DNA of 64,000 nt from Phocaeicola coprocola DSM 17136 (GCF_000154845.1 NZ_DS981485.1:1-64000), one strand, 5' to 3'. Shown: positions 1 to 8,726, numbered from the stretch's first letter. Numbers and translations: made by a program. The notes: generated by a model not told the origin, from the letters alone.

Positions 1-127
1 CAGGTACGTTACCGGAAGGAGGTTATTGCTGCCGGTACCGTTACCATCGGTCTATATCATCATCACCTTTCTGCCAGAACCGTCGTACTCGGACTTCTCC
101 ATTGCAGACTGTCAATGTTACGGTTGT

Positions 128-466
128 TCAGCAGCCTTCTTGCTCTGAGGTACGGCCGAAACGGTGTTTCCTGCTGTCCTCAAGTTGAAGCCTGAGATTG
201 GATATCTCATTTGCAAGCATCATGTTCACCTCGTCTTTTGTCTCAAGCTGCTTTCTCATAAGTTCCATTTCCTTTCGATTATTCTCGACTGTTGTGGACA
301 ACTCATTGATTGTATCAACCAGAGCCTTGGAGTTCTCTTTGTTTGATTCTTCAATAGCCTTAAGCCTCGCAATCAGTTCGTTTACCTGTTTGCGAAGCCC
401 CGCCTTTTCCTCATTCGCCAGACCCAGTTGGCAGCAAAGTAACTCGTATGCCCTTTCATCAATCAT
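128..466 (-). pseudogene. tnpC: IS66 large transposase (TnpC), N-terminal fragment
   Basis: The 112-residue product is largely a charged coiled coil and ends in the HRFGRTSEQ motif that precedes the Zn-binding and DDE parts of IS66 transposases. A full TnpC is about 500 residues. Here the frame stops at 128. The neighbouring minus-strand frame carries on with residues resembling the expected continuation (RRLLNNRN), so a frameshift is likely just after SEQ, and a further in-frame stop appears near 55. The rest would lie left of the window. I read this as a decayed transposase; a sequencing error at one frameshift is possible. Confidence 0.7.
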
Positions 467-554
467 GATATAAAGGTACGAAAAATCAGGCAGTTACGCA
501 AACTTTTTATCGTTTATTCTTATATTATTTTTATTGATAATCAATGTATTAATA

Positions 555-899
555 TTAATCTTTCGGACTGACGTACATCTTGTCAACTACTATACTTTCC
601 GTAAGATAGGCCATGTCCGACCATTGTATCCGGTAGCATTTGGAGACTTCATCAAACACAGGTTTCTTGAATCTCCCCATGACAGGACGTTTCTCGTAAA
701 GCACATAAAATCCGCGTTCATAATGAAGTATTTTCACAACTTTTCGGTTCCTGGACATGAACATATATACATTGGATGCATCGCTCGGGTCAAGTGACAT
801 CTCTTCCCTTATACTCTCACACAGGCGGAAGATTCCTTTCCGCAAATCCACATTACCGTTGAACAGGTAATAGTTCAGGTTAGCGCTAAGTCCAAGCAT
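555..899 (-). CDS. tnpB: IS66 family accessory protein TnpB (Orf2)
   Basis: The 114-residue protein matches the IS66 Orf2 family. It has an N-terminal VDLRKGIFRLC segment, a central YMFMSRNRKVVKILHYERGFYVLY core and a C-terminal WSDMAYL segment. Its role in transposition is essential but not biochemically defined in most members. It is nearly contiguous with the upstream accessory gene, whose stop is 1 bp away, as is normal for IS66 operons. The length is normal and I see no internal disruption. Confidence 0.9.
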   Translation of the reverse strand: MLGLSANLNYYLFNGNVDLRKGIFRLCESIREEMSLDPSDASNVYMFMSRNRKVVKILHYERGFYVLYEKRPVMGRFKKPVFDEVSKCYRIQWSDMAYLTESIVVDKMYVSPKD

Positions 900-900
900 A

Positions 901-1275
901 TCATCCTATCATTTTATTAAGCAACAGACTCAAATCAAGAACTGTGGTATTTCTTAGGAACAATGTGGCACCTGATGTCAATTGCAGTTTTACCCACTTA
1001 ATCGGAGATTCACCTTCAGGTTGTTTCACCTCCAACTTTACGGTTGGACTGTTGCAAGGCTTGCCGGTTATCCGGACTTTGGCAACCTTGGGCTGCTCAA
1101 CCTGGACTGTCTTGCCTAACTTTTCGCTCCATAGCTGATGACGCTGCCAGTTCATGAACTTGTCGTAATTTACTCCATAATCCGCACAGAACTCACGAAG
1201 ATCCTTGGTCTCACTGCATAACTGATAGAGGTCATATACCTCCTGGTAGTTTACTTTTTCTTTTGCCATAATCAT
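901..1275 (-). CDS. tnpA: IS66 accessory protein TnpA-like (Orf1)
   Basis: This 124-residue first gene of the IS66 operon has an N-terminal helical segment (about residues 8-45, containing FCADYGVNYDKFMNWQRHQLW) that looks like the helix-turn-helix of IS66 Orf1 proteins. A proline-rich linker and a C-terminal beta-strand segment follow. The start can be the ATG at 1275 or a second one two codons in (MIMAKEK). It is directly followed by the TnpB gene. The assignment rests on gene order and general fold more than on strong motifs. Confidence 0.75.
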   Translation of the reverse strand: MIMAKEKVNYQEVYDLYQLCSETKDLREFCADYGVNYDKFMNWQRHQLWSEKLGKTVQVEQPKVAKVRITGKPCNSPTVKLEVKQPEGESPIKWVKLQLTSGATLFLRNTTVLDLSLLLNKMIG

Positions 1276-1351
1276 TGTTGTTTAAGGGTTACGGCGCAAA
1301 GGTAGGTTTAGGGAACATGCGTGTCAAGGCGGAAAATAGAATGGTTACTTT

Positions 1352-1828
1352 ATGTTCAGTTTTTATACCCGAGGGATGTCATTTATAGACATGGCTTATC
1401 TAAAGAAAAGTAATTTGCAAAACGGTTTTTTATCATATCGCAGAAAAAAGACCAACCAACAGCTAGTAATCAAATGGGAAAAGCCCATGCAAGAAATCAT
1501 AGATAAATACGATACCATAGGTTCTTCTTATCTATTGCCGATCATTCTCGACGCAAAAACGGATGAACGGAAACAATACAAGAATGCAGCCCAGCTGGTG
1601 AATTCAAAACTAAAGAAATTGGGAAAACAAATCGGCCTTCCTATTCCGCTGACGAGTTATGTGGCACGTCACGCCTGGGCTTCTATCGCCAGAAGCAAAA
1701 ACATTCCGTTGGCTACCATCAGCGAAGCTATGGGACATGATTCAGAAAGCACTACACGGATTTATCTTGCATCGTTAGACACCTCCGTAGTGGATAAAGC
1801 GAACAGTATTATTTTAAATACACTTTAA
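1352..1828 (+). pseudogene. Tyrosine recombinase, catalytic domain only (5' end lost to IS66)
   Basis: The 158-residue product is only the C-terminal catalytic half of a Bacteroidales phage-integrase-type recombinase. The box I arginine is seen in FSFYTRGMSFIDM near the N-terminus, the box II arginine in YVARHAWAS, and the nucleophile tyrosine in GHDSESTTRIYLASLD. The whole core-binding N-terminal domain (about 200 residues) is missing, and the frame is cut at about 1340 by the IS66 end. Recombinases of this type sit just upstream of upxY in several Bacteroides capsule loci and invert the adjacent promoter. The two inverted-repeat segments immediately downstream make that the likely former role. 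The fragment is presumably inactive because it lacks the DNA-clamping domain. Confidence 0.85.
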
Positions 1829-1963
1829 TTCACATTATAAAACAGTTTACGCCATAGGTTTCAGCATACGTGCCCAATCGGCCCGCTGTTATTCTATGGC
1901 AATTATTATTTTTATTTATCTGACAAAAAATAAGTTGGAATTATGTTATACAAATTGAAGTTT

Positions 1964-2171
1964 TCTTTCTGAGAGAAAGATTTGTAAATGCAAAAGTACA
2001 AAAGATAACACAAAAAACACTAAAAATCAGAAGAAAAATATTAGTCATACCATAAAAAATAAGAGGTATGATTAGAAAAAACTGATTATTTGTTGAGCAA
2101 ATTGATTATACCAATCTTATAAATATTTGATATACATCAAAATACCAATCACCCCATTTCTCTCAGAAAGA
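1964..2171. repeat. Invertible-segment candidate A (15-bp inverted repeats)
   Basis: TCTTTCTGAGAGAAA at 1964-1978 is exactly repeated in inverse orientation at 2157-2171. The enclosed segment is 178 bp. It lies between a recombinase fragment and upxY, the normal place for a capsule phase-switch promoter. The interior is partly similar to segment B (the TGTTGAG-AAA-GATT core and the ATGCAAAA-TAC stretch near the left end), so the two look like diverged duplicates. Confidence 0.7.
1991..1998 (-). promoter_or_regulatory. -7 box in segment A, reading left (OFF)
   Basis: On the minus strand this reads TACTTTTG, a full match to the Bacteroides -7 consensus TAnnTTTG. It starts 13 nt inside the left inverted repeat of segment A and points out of the segment towards the recombinase fragment, away from upxY. 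I see no good -33 TTTG at the usual spacing. Inversion of the segment would turn it towards upxY. Confidence 0.5.
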
Positions 2172-2333
2172 GAAACACCGAAAATAGGAGAAATTTCCTA
2201 TACGAATGCCATAGGAATATAATGAACAAGTATATACCCTATACTTTCAGTTGTATGACAAGATGGATTCAGAAAGGAAAAAGCCCCGTGAAAGTACAAA
2301 ATTCTTGCTTGAAAAAGATTGAATAAATGACGG

Positions 2334-2549
2334 TTTTCTCCATAAGAGAAATGTTTTGAATATGCAAAAATACATAAATTATTGAACATAATAGCATAAA
2401 ACAAAGAAAAACCTTAATAGCCACCTCGTTAAATGTCGTGGTTACATAACAAATGTTGAGTAAACTAGATTGTATTTACAGCGAATAATCCCTGTAAATC
2501 AATTATATATGTTAAATATTTATGTCCTCTATTTCTCTTATGGAGAAAA
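2334..2549. repeat. Invertible-segment candidate B (19-bp inverted repeats)
   Basis: TTTTCTCCATAAGAGAAAT at 2334-2352 is perfectly repeated in inverse orientation at 2531-2549. The enclosed segment is again exactly 178 bp. The repeat resembles that of segment A (a TTTCTC-NNN-GAGAAA type core) without being identical. This is the segment nearer to upxY, so inverting it alone would place its promoter about 330 bp upstream of upxY, reading towards it. Confidence 0.75.
2365..2372 (-). promoter_or_regulatory. -7 box in segment B, reading left (OFF)
   Basis: On the minus strand this reads TATTTTTG, again matching TAnnTTTG. It lies at the same 13-nt distance from the left inverted repeat as in segment A and has the same leftward direction. 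The matching position in both segments supports function. The -33 region is weak. Confidence 0.5.
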
Positions 2550-2581
2550 ATAGGAATGCGGCAAGATAAAAGACGGCATGA

Positions 2582-2677
2582 ATGGTTGATATGACAGCCA
2601 AAAAAGACATAAATTACTATAATACAGACCAATACATAAGTTGGGATGAACTATGGGTATATCTTGACCTGCCGTAA
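2582..2677 (+). CDS. Possible 31-residue leader ORF before upxY
   Basis: A short ATG frame starts at 2582 (second ATG at 2591) and ends with TAA at 2675-2677, 21 nt before the upxY start. The product begins MVDMTAKKDINYYNTD and ends SWDELWVYLDLP, with no low-complexity character. It lies in what would be the 5' leader of the capsule transcript, the region where UpxY proteins act. It could be a leader peptide, a remnant of another gene, or chance. No Shine-Dalgarno-like sequence stands out. Confidence 0.3.
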   Translation: MVDMTAKKDINYYNTDQYISWDELWVYLDLP

Positions 2678-2698
2678 TAACTAAAAAACACACGACGA

Positions 2699-3277
2699 AT
2701 GAGTACTCCCATAACCACAAGGGAAGATCTAACTAGAATCCAATGGTTCGCCATGAGCGCTTATAAAAACGAGAAAAAGGCGGAAGAGATGCTCAAAGGC
2801 AAGGATGGTCTAGAGTATTTCATACCGAAACACTATGCCGTAAGGGTCTATCACGGAGTGAAATCCAAAAGGCTTGTACCAGTCATCCCGAATCTCGTCT
2901 TCGTGCATGCTTCCCGAAAACAGATCACGGATTTCAAAAAAAAATATAATTTCTTACAATTCATGATGTGGGAGAAAAGCACGGGACTGAAATATATCGT
3001 GGTGCCGGATAAGCAAATGGAGAGCTTTATCAAGATTGCCTCGCAGTATGAAGAAAACACTATTTATTATAAACCGGAAGAGATTGACATACGGAAAGGT
3101 ACCCACATATGTATTTACGGTGGCAAGTTCAATGGAGTAAAGGGCGTATTCATGCGGGTGAAAGGAAAACGTCGCCGCCGGGTGGTTGTGATGCTTGAAG
3201 GGATTATGGGTATATCGGTAGAAGTTCATCCCGATTTGATTGAAGTCATCAATGATTCCGATTGTGACAAATTTTGA
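2699..3277 (+). CDS. upxY: UpxY-family capsule transcription antiterminator (NusG-like)
   Basis: The 192-residue protein has the NusG N-terminal (NGN) fold at about residues 13-110 (IQWFAMSAYKNEKKAEEML, and LVPVIPNLVFVHASRKQITDF). A basic C-terminal KOW-like segment follows at about 135-165, with GKFNGVKGVFMRVKGKRRRR. UpxY proteins are first-gene products of Bacteroides capsule operons. They load onto RNA polymerase in the 5' leader of their own operon and prevent early termination. Unlike most B. fragilis and many B. thetaiotaomicron loci, no upxZ gene follows; the next gene starts 74 bp downstream. Expression should depend on the orientation of the upstream promoter segments. Confidence 0.93.
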   Translation: MSTPITTREDLTRIQWFAMSAYKNEKKAEEMLKGKDGLEYFIPKHYAVRVYHGVKSKRLVPVIPNLVFVHASRKQITDFKKKYNFLQFMMWEKSTGLKYIVVPDKQMESFIKIASQYEENTIYYKPEEIDIRKGTHICIYGGKFNGVKGVFMRVKGKRRRRVVVMLEGIMGISVEVHPDLIEVINDSDCDKF

Positions 3278-3351
3278 GAGATGACACAAAAAGGAGATGA
3301 TGAAGTTCCCCTTCCTCGTGGCCTTACACAAATAAAATAATATTTGAATAT

Positions 3352-4473
3352 ATGTATTTTTGGATTGTAAATTGTTCACTGGCATTTTTGCTTTGTGTTC
3401 TCTGTGCGGGTATCGTCATTCCCCAGATTCTGCTAATCGCTTTCCGTAAGAAATTGTTCGACTTTCCCGATGAGCGGAAGGTACATCATTGTGCGGTGCC
3501 CCGATTGGGTGGTATCGCATTCAAGCCGGTAGTGTTTTTCACCATAGCCCTGTTGCTAGGAATCAATATGGTGCTGGGACATTCGGAGATATTGTCCGAA
3601 ATCGGGAACGACGTGTGCTCTTTGGCTTTTGCTTTCTGCTCCATCATGGTACTATATCTGGTTGGCATGGCCGATGACCTGATCGGTATCCGTTATCGTG
3701 CCAAGTTTGTCATCCAGATTCTGTGCGGCGTGATGCTTATTGCCGGTGGGGTATATATCAACAACCTATACGGTGTTCTGGGCATCCATGCGGTGCCGTT
3801 ATGGTTAGGATATCCCCTGACCATCCTGATCGTGGTCTTCATCATCAATGCCATCAACCTGATTGACGGCATTGACGGGCTGGCTTCCGGGCTATGCAGT
3901 ATCGCCTGCCTATTTTATGGACTGACTTTCTTTATGCTCCATCAGTATGTTTATGCCATGCTGGCGTTTGCCACATTGGGAGTGTTGGTACCATTCTTCT
4001 ATTACAATGTTTTCGGGAACGCCAAACACGGAAGGAAGATCTTCATGGGCGACACAGGCAGTTTGACCATCGGCATGATGCTCTGTTTCCTCAGTCTCAA
4101 ACTGACCATGTGCGGACTAGACGATAATACAGGAAATGTACATCCGATGGTGCTGGCCTTCTCACCCTTGCTGGTTCCATGCTGTGACGTGGTCAGGGTT
4201 TACCTGCATCGGGTACGCAACGGAAAGAACCCGTTCCTGCCGGACAAGAACCATATCCACCATAAGCTGCTTGCTCTCGGAATAAAGCAGCGCAATACCA
4301 TGATCATCATTGTTTCCGTGTCAACTATATTCATACTGCTCAATATTCTTCTGTCCCTTTATCTCAATGTGAACTGGATCGTTTTGGGTGATATATTGAT
4401 ATGGACTCTCGCCAACATCAGGCTGACAAAATCTATCGCACAACTTCAATCGGAACAGAAAACCAACAAATAA
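3352..4473 (+). CDS. Undecaprenyl-phosphate sugar-1-phosphate transferase (WecA/MraY family)
   Basis: The 373-residue multi-spanning membrane protein carries the polyprenyl-phosphate HexNAc-1-P transferase signatures. These are VGMADDLIGI (Mg-binding DD), NAINLIDGIDGLASG, MGDTGSLTIG and a late histidine motif, KNHIHHKLL. It would start each capsule repeat unit by moving a sugar-1-phosphate, probably an N-acetylhexosamine, from its UDP form to undecaprenyl phosphate on the inner face of the inner membrane. It differs from the PglC/WcaJ-type initiating enzymes. The gene lies directly after upxY and before the export genes. Donor specificity (GlcNAc, FucNAc or QuiNAc) cannot be read from the sequence. 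Confidence 0.9.
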   Translation: MYFWIVNCSLAFLLCVLCAGIVIPQILLIAFRKKLFDFPDERKVHHCAVPRLGGIAFKPVVFFTIALLLGINMVLGHSEILSEIGNDVCSLAFAFCSIMVLYLVGMADDLIGIRYRAKFVIQILCGVMLIAGGVYINNLYGVLGIHAVPLWLGYPLTILIVVFIINAINLIDGIDGLASGLCSIACLFYGLTFFMLHQYVYAMLAFATLGVLVPFFYYNVFGNAKHGRKIFMGDTGSLTIGMMLCFLSLKLTMCGLDDNTGNVHPMVLAFSPLLVPCCDVVRVYLHRVRNGKNPFLPDKNHIHHKLLALGIKQRNTMIIIVSVSTIFILLNILLSLYLNVNWIVLGDILIWTLANIRLTKSIAQLQSEQKTNK

Positions 4474-4485
4474 AAATCAATAAAT

Positions 4486-5277
4486 ATGAAAATCAGATAC
4501 ATTTTATCCTTATTAACCGTGGCCTTTCTATTGGGATCATGTGCCACACCGAAAGTCGCTTATTTCACGGACCTGAAACGGGGTACCGCAGAGCAAGTCT
4601 TGAACCCGCTGGAAATCCGGATACGTCCAGAAGACAAGATTTCCATACAGGTCAACAGCAAAGACCCCTTATTAATGAACCTTTTCAACCTTCCGATCAT
4701 ATCCCGACAGATTGGTACGACATCAGGTACATCCAATAGTCAGGGAATATCAGGATATACAATAAATAAGGATGGGGATATTGATTTTCCTGTGCTGGGA
4801 CATATCCATGTGGCAGGAATGACACGCGCGGAGATCGCCTCGTATATAAAAGAGGAATTGGTTTCAAAGAATCTCGTGAAAGACCCCGTTGTTACAGTGG
4901 AGTTTATGAACCTGACCGTTTCAGTGTTGGGCGAGGTTGCCACCCCCGGACGTTTCAATATCGAAAAGGACAAGCTGACACTTTTGGAGGCCTTAAGCAT
5001 GGCCGGGGACCTTACCGTCTATGGGAAACGGGAAAACGTGCTGGTACAACGGGAGGAAAACGGGAAAAAAACCCTGTATCAGGTCAACCTGAATTCGGGA
5101 TATGACCTTTATGCCTCTCCTGTGTATTATTTGCAGCAGAACGATATCGTTTATGTGGAACCCAACTCAATGAAAGCACGGCAGGCGACCGTCAACGGCA
5201 ATAACGTCCGCTCAGCCTCTTTCTGGATGTCATTGGCCTCGTTGCTGACGACCATTACCGTGTTGATTGTAAAATAA
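4486..5277 (+). CDS. wza: Wza-like polysaccharide export lipoprotein
   Basis: The 263-residue protein has a lipoprotein signal (FLLGSC lipobox near residue 18). A poly_export (SLBB/PES) domain follows, with the typical IRPEDKISIQV strand, YTINKDGDIDFPVLG, and a second SLBB-type part (VTVSVLGEVATPGRF, LTLLEALSMAGDLT). A hydrophobic C-terminal tail (WMSLASLLTTITVLIV) ends it. Proteins of this family form the outer-membrane or periplasmic channel that works with the Wzc-like kinase encoded 13 bp downstream. The length is shorter than E. coli Wza, which is normal for Bacteroidetes members. Confidence 0.9.
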   Translation: MKIRYILSLLTVAFLLGSCATPKVAYFTDLKRGTAEQVLNPLEIRIRPEDKISIQVNSKDPLLMNLFNLPIISRQIGTTSGTSNSQGISGYTINKDGDIDFPVLGHIHVAGMTRAEIASYIKEELVSKNLVKDPVVTVEFMNLTVSVLGEVATPGRFNIEKDKLTLLEALSMAGDLTVYGKRENVLVQREENGKKTLYQVNLNSGYDLYASPVYYLQQNDIVYVEPNSMKARQATVNGNNVRSASFWMSLASLLTTITVLIVK

Positions 5278-5290
5278 TATAGAATCAGAT

Positions 5291-7684
5291 ATGATGACCG
5301 TAAATCAAAAGAATATAAAACCGGGGCAGCAGGATGATTTCCTGCGAATACAGGACCTGTTATACCTGTGCCTCGCAAGATGGAAGTGGTTCGTCTTGTC
5401 TTTAGCGGTAACGATCGGTGCCGCTACTGCCTATCTGTTACGCACTCCTGCCGTATATACACGTACCGCTTCGGTATTGATCAAAGAGGATTCCAAAGGC
5501 AAGTCGGTCTCCTCGGATTTGGAATCCTTCTCGGAGTTCGGGCTGTTTCAATCCGGTACAAATGTGAATAACGAACTCATCACCTTTCGATCACCGTCTT
5601 TAATGACCGAAGTGGTTAAACGGTTGCGTCTGGATATGAATTACTTCGTTCGGGGAAAATTCCACCGTCAGGTAGCCTATGGACTGACATTACCGGTGGA
5701 TGTAACGATAAATGACTTGCCTGAGAATGAATCAGCCGGTTTTACGTTGGAAATACAGCCGGACGGTACGTTATACCTATCCGACTTTATACGTAACGGG
5801 ACAGATCTTGAAGAAAAGGACGTAAAGGGAAGCTTGCTCGACTCCATCACTACGCCATTGGGAAAAATCATTATCCATACAACACCCAATTACGTGAAAG
5901 GCGAGGCATATACATTATATGTAGGCAAATCCAGTCTGTATAACGCCGTCAACTCCTGCTCGTCCAATCTGTCCGTTTCATTGAACAGCGAGAAAGCGTC
6001 AGTCATAGACTTGTCATTCAAGGATAACTCCACACAGCGGGCAGAAGATGTATTGAGCATGTTGATTTCCGTTTATAACGAGAATTGGGTGAAGGACAAA
6101 AACCAGATCGCTGTCAGCACCTCAATGTTCATCAACGAGCGTCTGGGCGTAATCGAACGGGAACTGGGAAATGTGGACGAGGATATCTCCTCTTACAAGT
6201 CAGAACATCTGTTGCCCGACGTGCAGGCGGCATCGAGTATGTATATGGCTCAAAGCAGTGCGGCCAACGCGCAGATCCTGTCCCTGAACAACCAGCTTTA
6301 TATGACCCGTTACATCCGGAACTATTTAGCCAACGATGCCAACCGTACCCAACTGCTTCCGGCCAACTCCGGCATTGAAAGCGCCAATATTGAATCGCAG
6401 ATTGCCGAATACAACAAGCAACTGTTGCAGCGCAACAGTCTGGTTGCGAACAGCAGCACGGAAAATCCGCTGGTCGTGGATATGGATCAGGCTCTGGCAT
6501 CCATGCGTGGGGCGATAATCAGATCTATCGACAATCAGATAGTGACCTTGAATTCGCAGATAAAAAGTTTGCGGCAGACGGAGCAACAGACGACATCACG
6601 TATAGCGGCCAACCCAACACAGGCCAAGTACCTGCTTTCGGTGGAGCGCCAACAGAAGGTAAAGGAAGCTCTTTACCTATTCCTGTTGCAAAAGCGTGAA
6701 GAGAACGAACTCTCACAGGCGTTCACGGCTTATAATACCCGCATTGTTACCCCGCCACACGGCAGCATGTTGCCGACATCCCCTGTGCATAAAAATATCT
6801 TTATGGTCGCATTCGCTCTGGGGCTGCTCATTCCGATAGTCATTATCTTCATGCGCGAGAATATGAATACCCGTGTACGGGGAAGGAAAGACCTGGAAAA
6901 CCTGACTATACCGTTCATCGGTGAAATTCCGCTGTTCACAAGAAAGAAAAAAGGGATATTAGGAAAGAAACCGCAGGAAGTCAAGGCCGTTATCGTCAAG
7001 GAGGGCAACCGTGACATCATCAACGAGGCATTCCGCGTATTGCGTACCAACCTGGAATTTATGACCGGCAAGGACAAGACTTCGAATGTCATCATCATGA
7101 CCTCATTCAATCCGGGCAGCGGCAAATCGTTTCTGACCATGAACATCGCCGTGAGCCTTGCCATCAAAGGAAAAAAAGTGCTGGTAATCGACGGAGACCT
7201 GCGCCACGCCTCTGCATCATCCTATATCGACTCTCCTGACAAGGGATTGAGCGACTATCTGGGAGGTCGTATCGATAATCTGGATGAGATCATCGTACCC
7301 GATCCGAAACATAAATCTATGGATATACTACCCGTGGGAACGATTCCTCCTAACCCAACGGAATTATTGTTCGACGAGCGGTTAAAGCAGACAATCGATA
7401 CTGTAAGGGAGCAATATGACTATGTGCTGATCGACTGTCCGCCCGTTGAACTGGTGGCCGACACGCAAATTATTGAGAAACTGGCCGACCGTACCGTTTT
7501 CGTAGTTCGTGCAGGATTACTTGAACGGAGTATGCTTGCTGAATTGGAGAAAATCTACGAGGAGAAAAAATACAAGAACATGTCCCTGATCTTGAACGGG
7601 ACCGAGGGAAGTGGCGGTCGCTATGGATACCGTTATGGCTATCGATATGGTTATCACTACGGTTACGGCTCAGGATACCACTAA
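5291..7684 (+). CDS. wzc: Wzc-like tyrosine autokinase, chain-length and export control
   Basis: The 797-residue protein joins a Wzz-type N-terminal region to a cytoplasmic BY-kinase domain. The Wzz part has transmembrane segments near residues 33-55 and about 500-525 and a long coiled periplasmic part between them. The kinase domain shows Walker A NPGSGKSFLT near 609, Walker A' VLVIDGDLRHAS near 633 and Walker B DYVLIDCPP near 712. The C-terminus is a striking tyrosine cluster of nine Tyr in about 20 residues, alternating with Gly, Arg and His, which is the expected autophosphorylation tail. The partner phosphatase is encoded next. Cycles of phosphorylation set polymer length and export through the Wza-like channel. 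The start may be either of two adjacent ATGs. Confidence 0.95.
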   Translation: MMTVNQKNIKPGQQDDFLRIQDLLYLCLARWKWFVLSLAVTIGAATAYLLRTPAVYTRTASVLIKEDSKGKSVSSDLESFSEFGLFQSGTNVNNELITFRSPSLMTEVVKRLRLDMNYFVRGKFHRQVAYGLTLPVDVTINDLPENESAGFTLEIQPDGTLYLSDFIRNGTDLEEKDVKGSLLDSITTPLGKIIIHTTPNYVKGEAYTLYVGKSSLYNAVNSCSSNLSVSLNSEKASVIDLSFKDNSTQRAEDVLSMLISVYNENWVKDKNQIAVSTSMFINERLGVIERELGNVDEDISSYKSEHLLPDVQAASSMYMAQSSAANAQILSLNNQLYMTRYIRNYLANDANRTQLLPANSGIESANIESQIAEYNKQLLQRNSLVANSSTENPLVVDMDQALASMRGAIIRSIDNQIVTLNSQIKSLRQTEQQTTSRIAANPTQAKYLLSVERQQKVKEALYLFLLQKREENELSQAFTAYNTRIVTPPHGSMLPTSPVHKNIFMVAFALGLLIPIVIIFMRENMNTRVRGRKDLENLTIPFIGEIPLFTRKKKGILGKKPQEVKAVIVKEGNRDIINEAFRVLRTNLEFMTGKDKTSNVIIMTSFNPGSGKSFLTMNIAVSLAIKGKKVLVIDGDLRHASASSYIDSPDKGLSDYLGGRIDNLDEIIVPDPKHKSMDILPVGTIPPNPTELLFDERLKQTIDTVREQYDYVLIDCPPVELVADTQIIEKLADRTVFVVRAGLLERSMLAELEKIYEEKKYKNMSLILNGTEGSGGRYGYRYGYRYGYHYGYGSGYH

Positions 7685-7771
7685 GGTTCCGACGGAAAAC
7701 AGGGTGGGGATAAATGGATGATTATTAATTAAAAAAAATAAAATGTTTTATATAAAAATACTCGTATCATT

Positions 7772-8488
7772 GTGTGGCCATTCAGGAAACGTATATCGCT
7801 GAAAGATAGCGGTATATTCAAGAATTTTACCGACTGTCACTCGCACATTCTGCCGGGTGTGGACGACGGTGTGCAGACGATGGAAGAAGCATTGGAAATA
7901 CTGCGCCTGTATGAAGAGTTGGGCATAAAATCCGTATGGCTTACACCGCATATCATGGAAGATATGCCCAACACCACACTGCACCTCCGGGAGCGTTACG
8001 CTGAACTTCAAGCCACCTATAGCGGTCCGATAAAACTGCATCTGGCCTCAGAGAACATGCTTGACAACCTCTTCGAGGAACGGTTGGAAAAGAACGATCT
8101 GCTGCCCTTGGGTGAAAGCGGTGACCATCTACTGGTGGAAACCTCCTACTTTAACCCTCCGATGGGATTGAACAACATTCTGCTCCGCATCAAGGCTAAA
8201 GGCTATTATCCCATTCTTGCCCATCCGGAACGGTATGTTTATATGGGTGAGTCGGATTATCAACAATTAAAAGACATGGGAGTGAAGTTTCAGTTCAATC
8301 TTCCGTCAATAGCGGGTATGTATGGCAACCGGATTAAGAAAAAAGCCATGCTGCTATTAAAAGAAAAGGCTATTACTCATATAGGAACGGACATTCACAA
8401 TTACAATATATTTCAAAAGTTCATTTGTACGAGTATTACAAAAAATATACAAAACTGTTTAATTGATAGTCAGACTGTTATAGTTTAA
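7772..8488 (+). CDS. PHP-type protein-tyrosine phosphatase (CpsB/YwqE family)
   Basis: The 238-residue protein has the metal-binding motifs of the polymerase-and-histidinol-phosphatase (PHP) fold: DCHSHILPGVDDG near residue 22, LTPHIM, HPER and a terminal GTDIHN. These enzymes, not LMW phosphatases, usually dephosphorylate the tyrosine tail of Wzc-like kinases in Bacteroides and Gram-positives. The start is a GTG codon at 7772, giving the family-typical N-terminus MWPF. The ATG at 7743 is out of frame and stops early. The gene closes the conserved export block. About 240 bp without a gene separates it from the sugar-specific part. Confidence 0.9.
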   Translation: MWPFRKRISLKDSGIFKNFTDCHSHILPGVDDGVQTMEEALEILRLYEELGIKSVWLTPHIMEDMPNTTLHLRERYAELQATYSGPIKLHLASENMLDNLFEERLEKNDLLPLGESGDHLLVETSYFNPPMGLNNILLRIKAKGYYPILAHPERYVYMGESDYQQLKDMGVKFQFNLPSIAGMYGNRIKKKAMLLLKEKAITHIGTDIHNYNIFQKFICTSITKNIQNCLIDSQTVIV

Positions 8489-8726
8489 ATAGATTATAAT
8501 TATCGGTTATTAAGACCTGTAGATTCTGTTTAACTTTTTCTCTCTAGGTGGATTTGCATAAAATACATACAAAAAAATCCAACAGGCTGGAATTCAATGG
8601 AAATTGTAACAATCGACTTGGAGCAGATACACACAATCTCTCTTTTATCCAAACCAGTCTTAAAATAAATCATTACACCCCTATCAAGCAATAGGCTTGC
8701 AACTTCAACATAAAACAACAATCCAT

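Larger units (their letters stand above)
1..1339 (-). mobile_element. IS66-family element, left part outside window
   Basis: Three consecutive minus-strand genes have the IS66 layout: a small accessory protein, a TnpB-like protein and the start of the large transposase. The right end is placed near 1339 because the recombinase reading frame downstream resumes at about 1340, after a TAG stop at 1337-1339. The left end lies outside the window. The exact terminal repeats and target duplication cannot be confirmed here. The insertion has removed the 5' part of the tyrosine recombinase gene. Confidence 0.8.

Noticed and set aside
8489-8726. Possible gene between the phosphatase and the epimerase
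   Set aside because: Only a minus-strand frame without support covers it. No ribosome site or family is seen, so it is treated as a spacer between cassettes.
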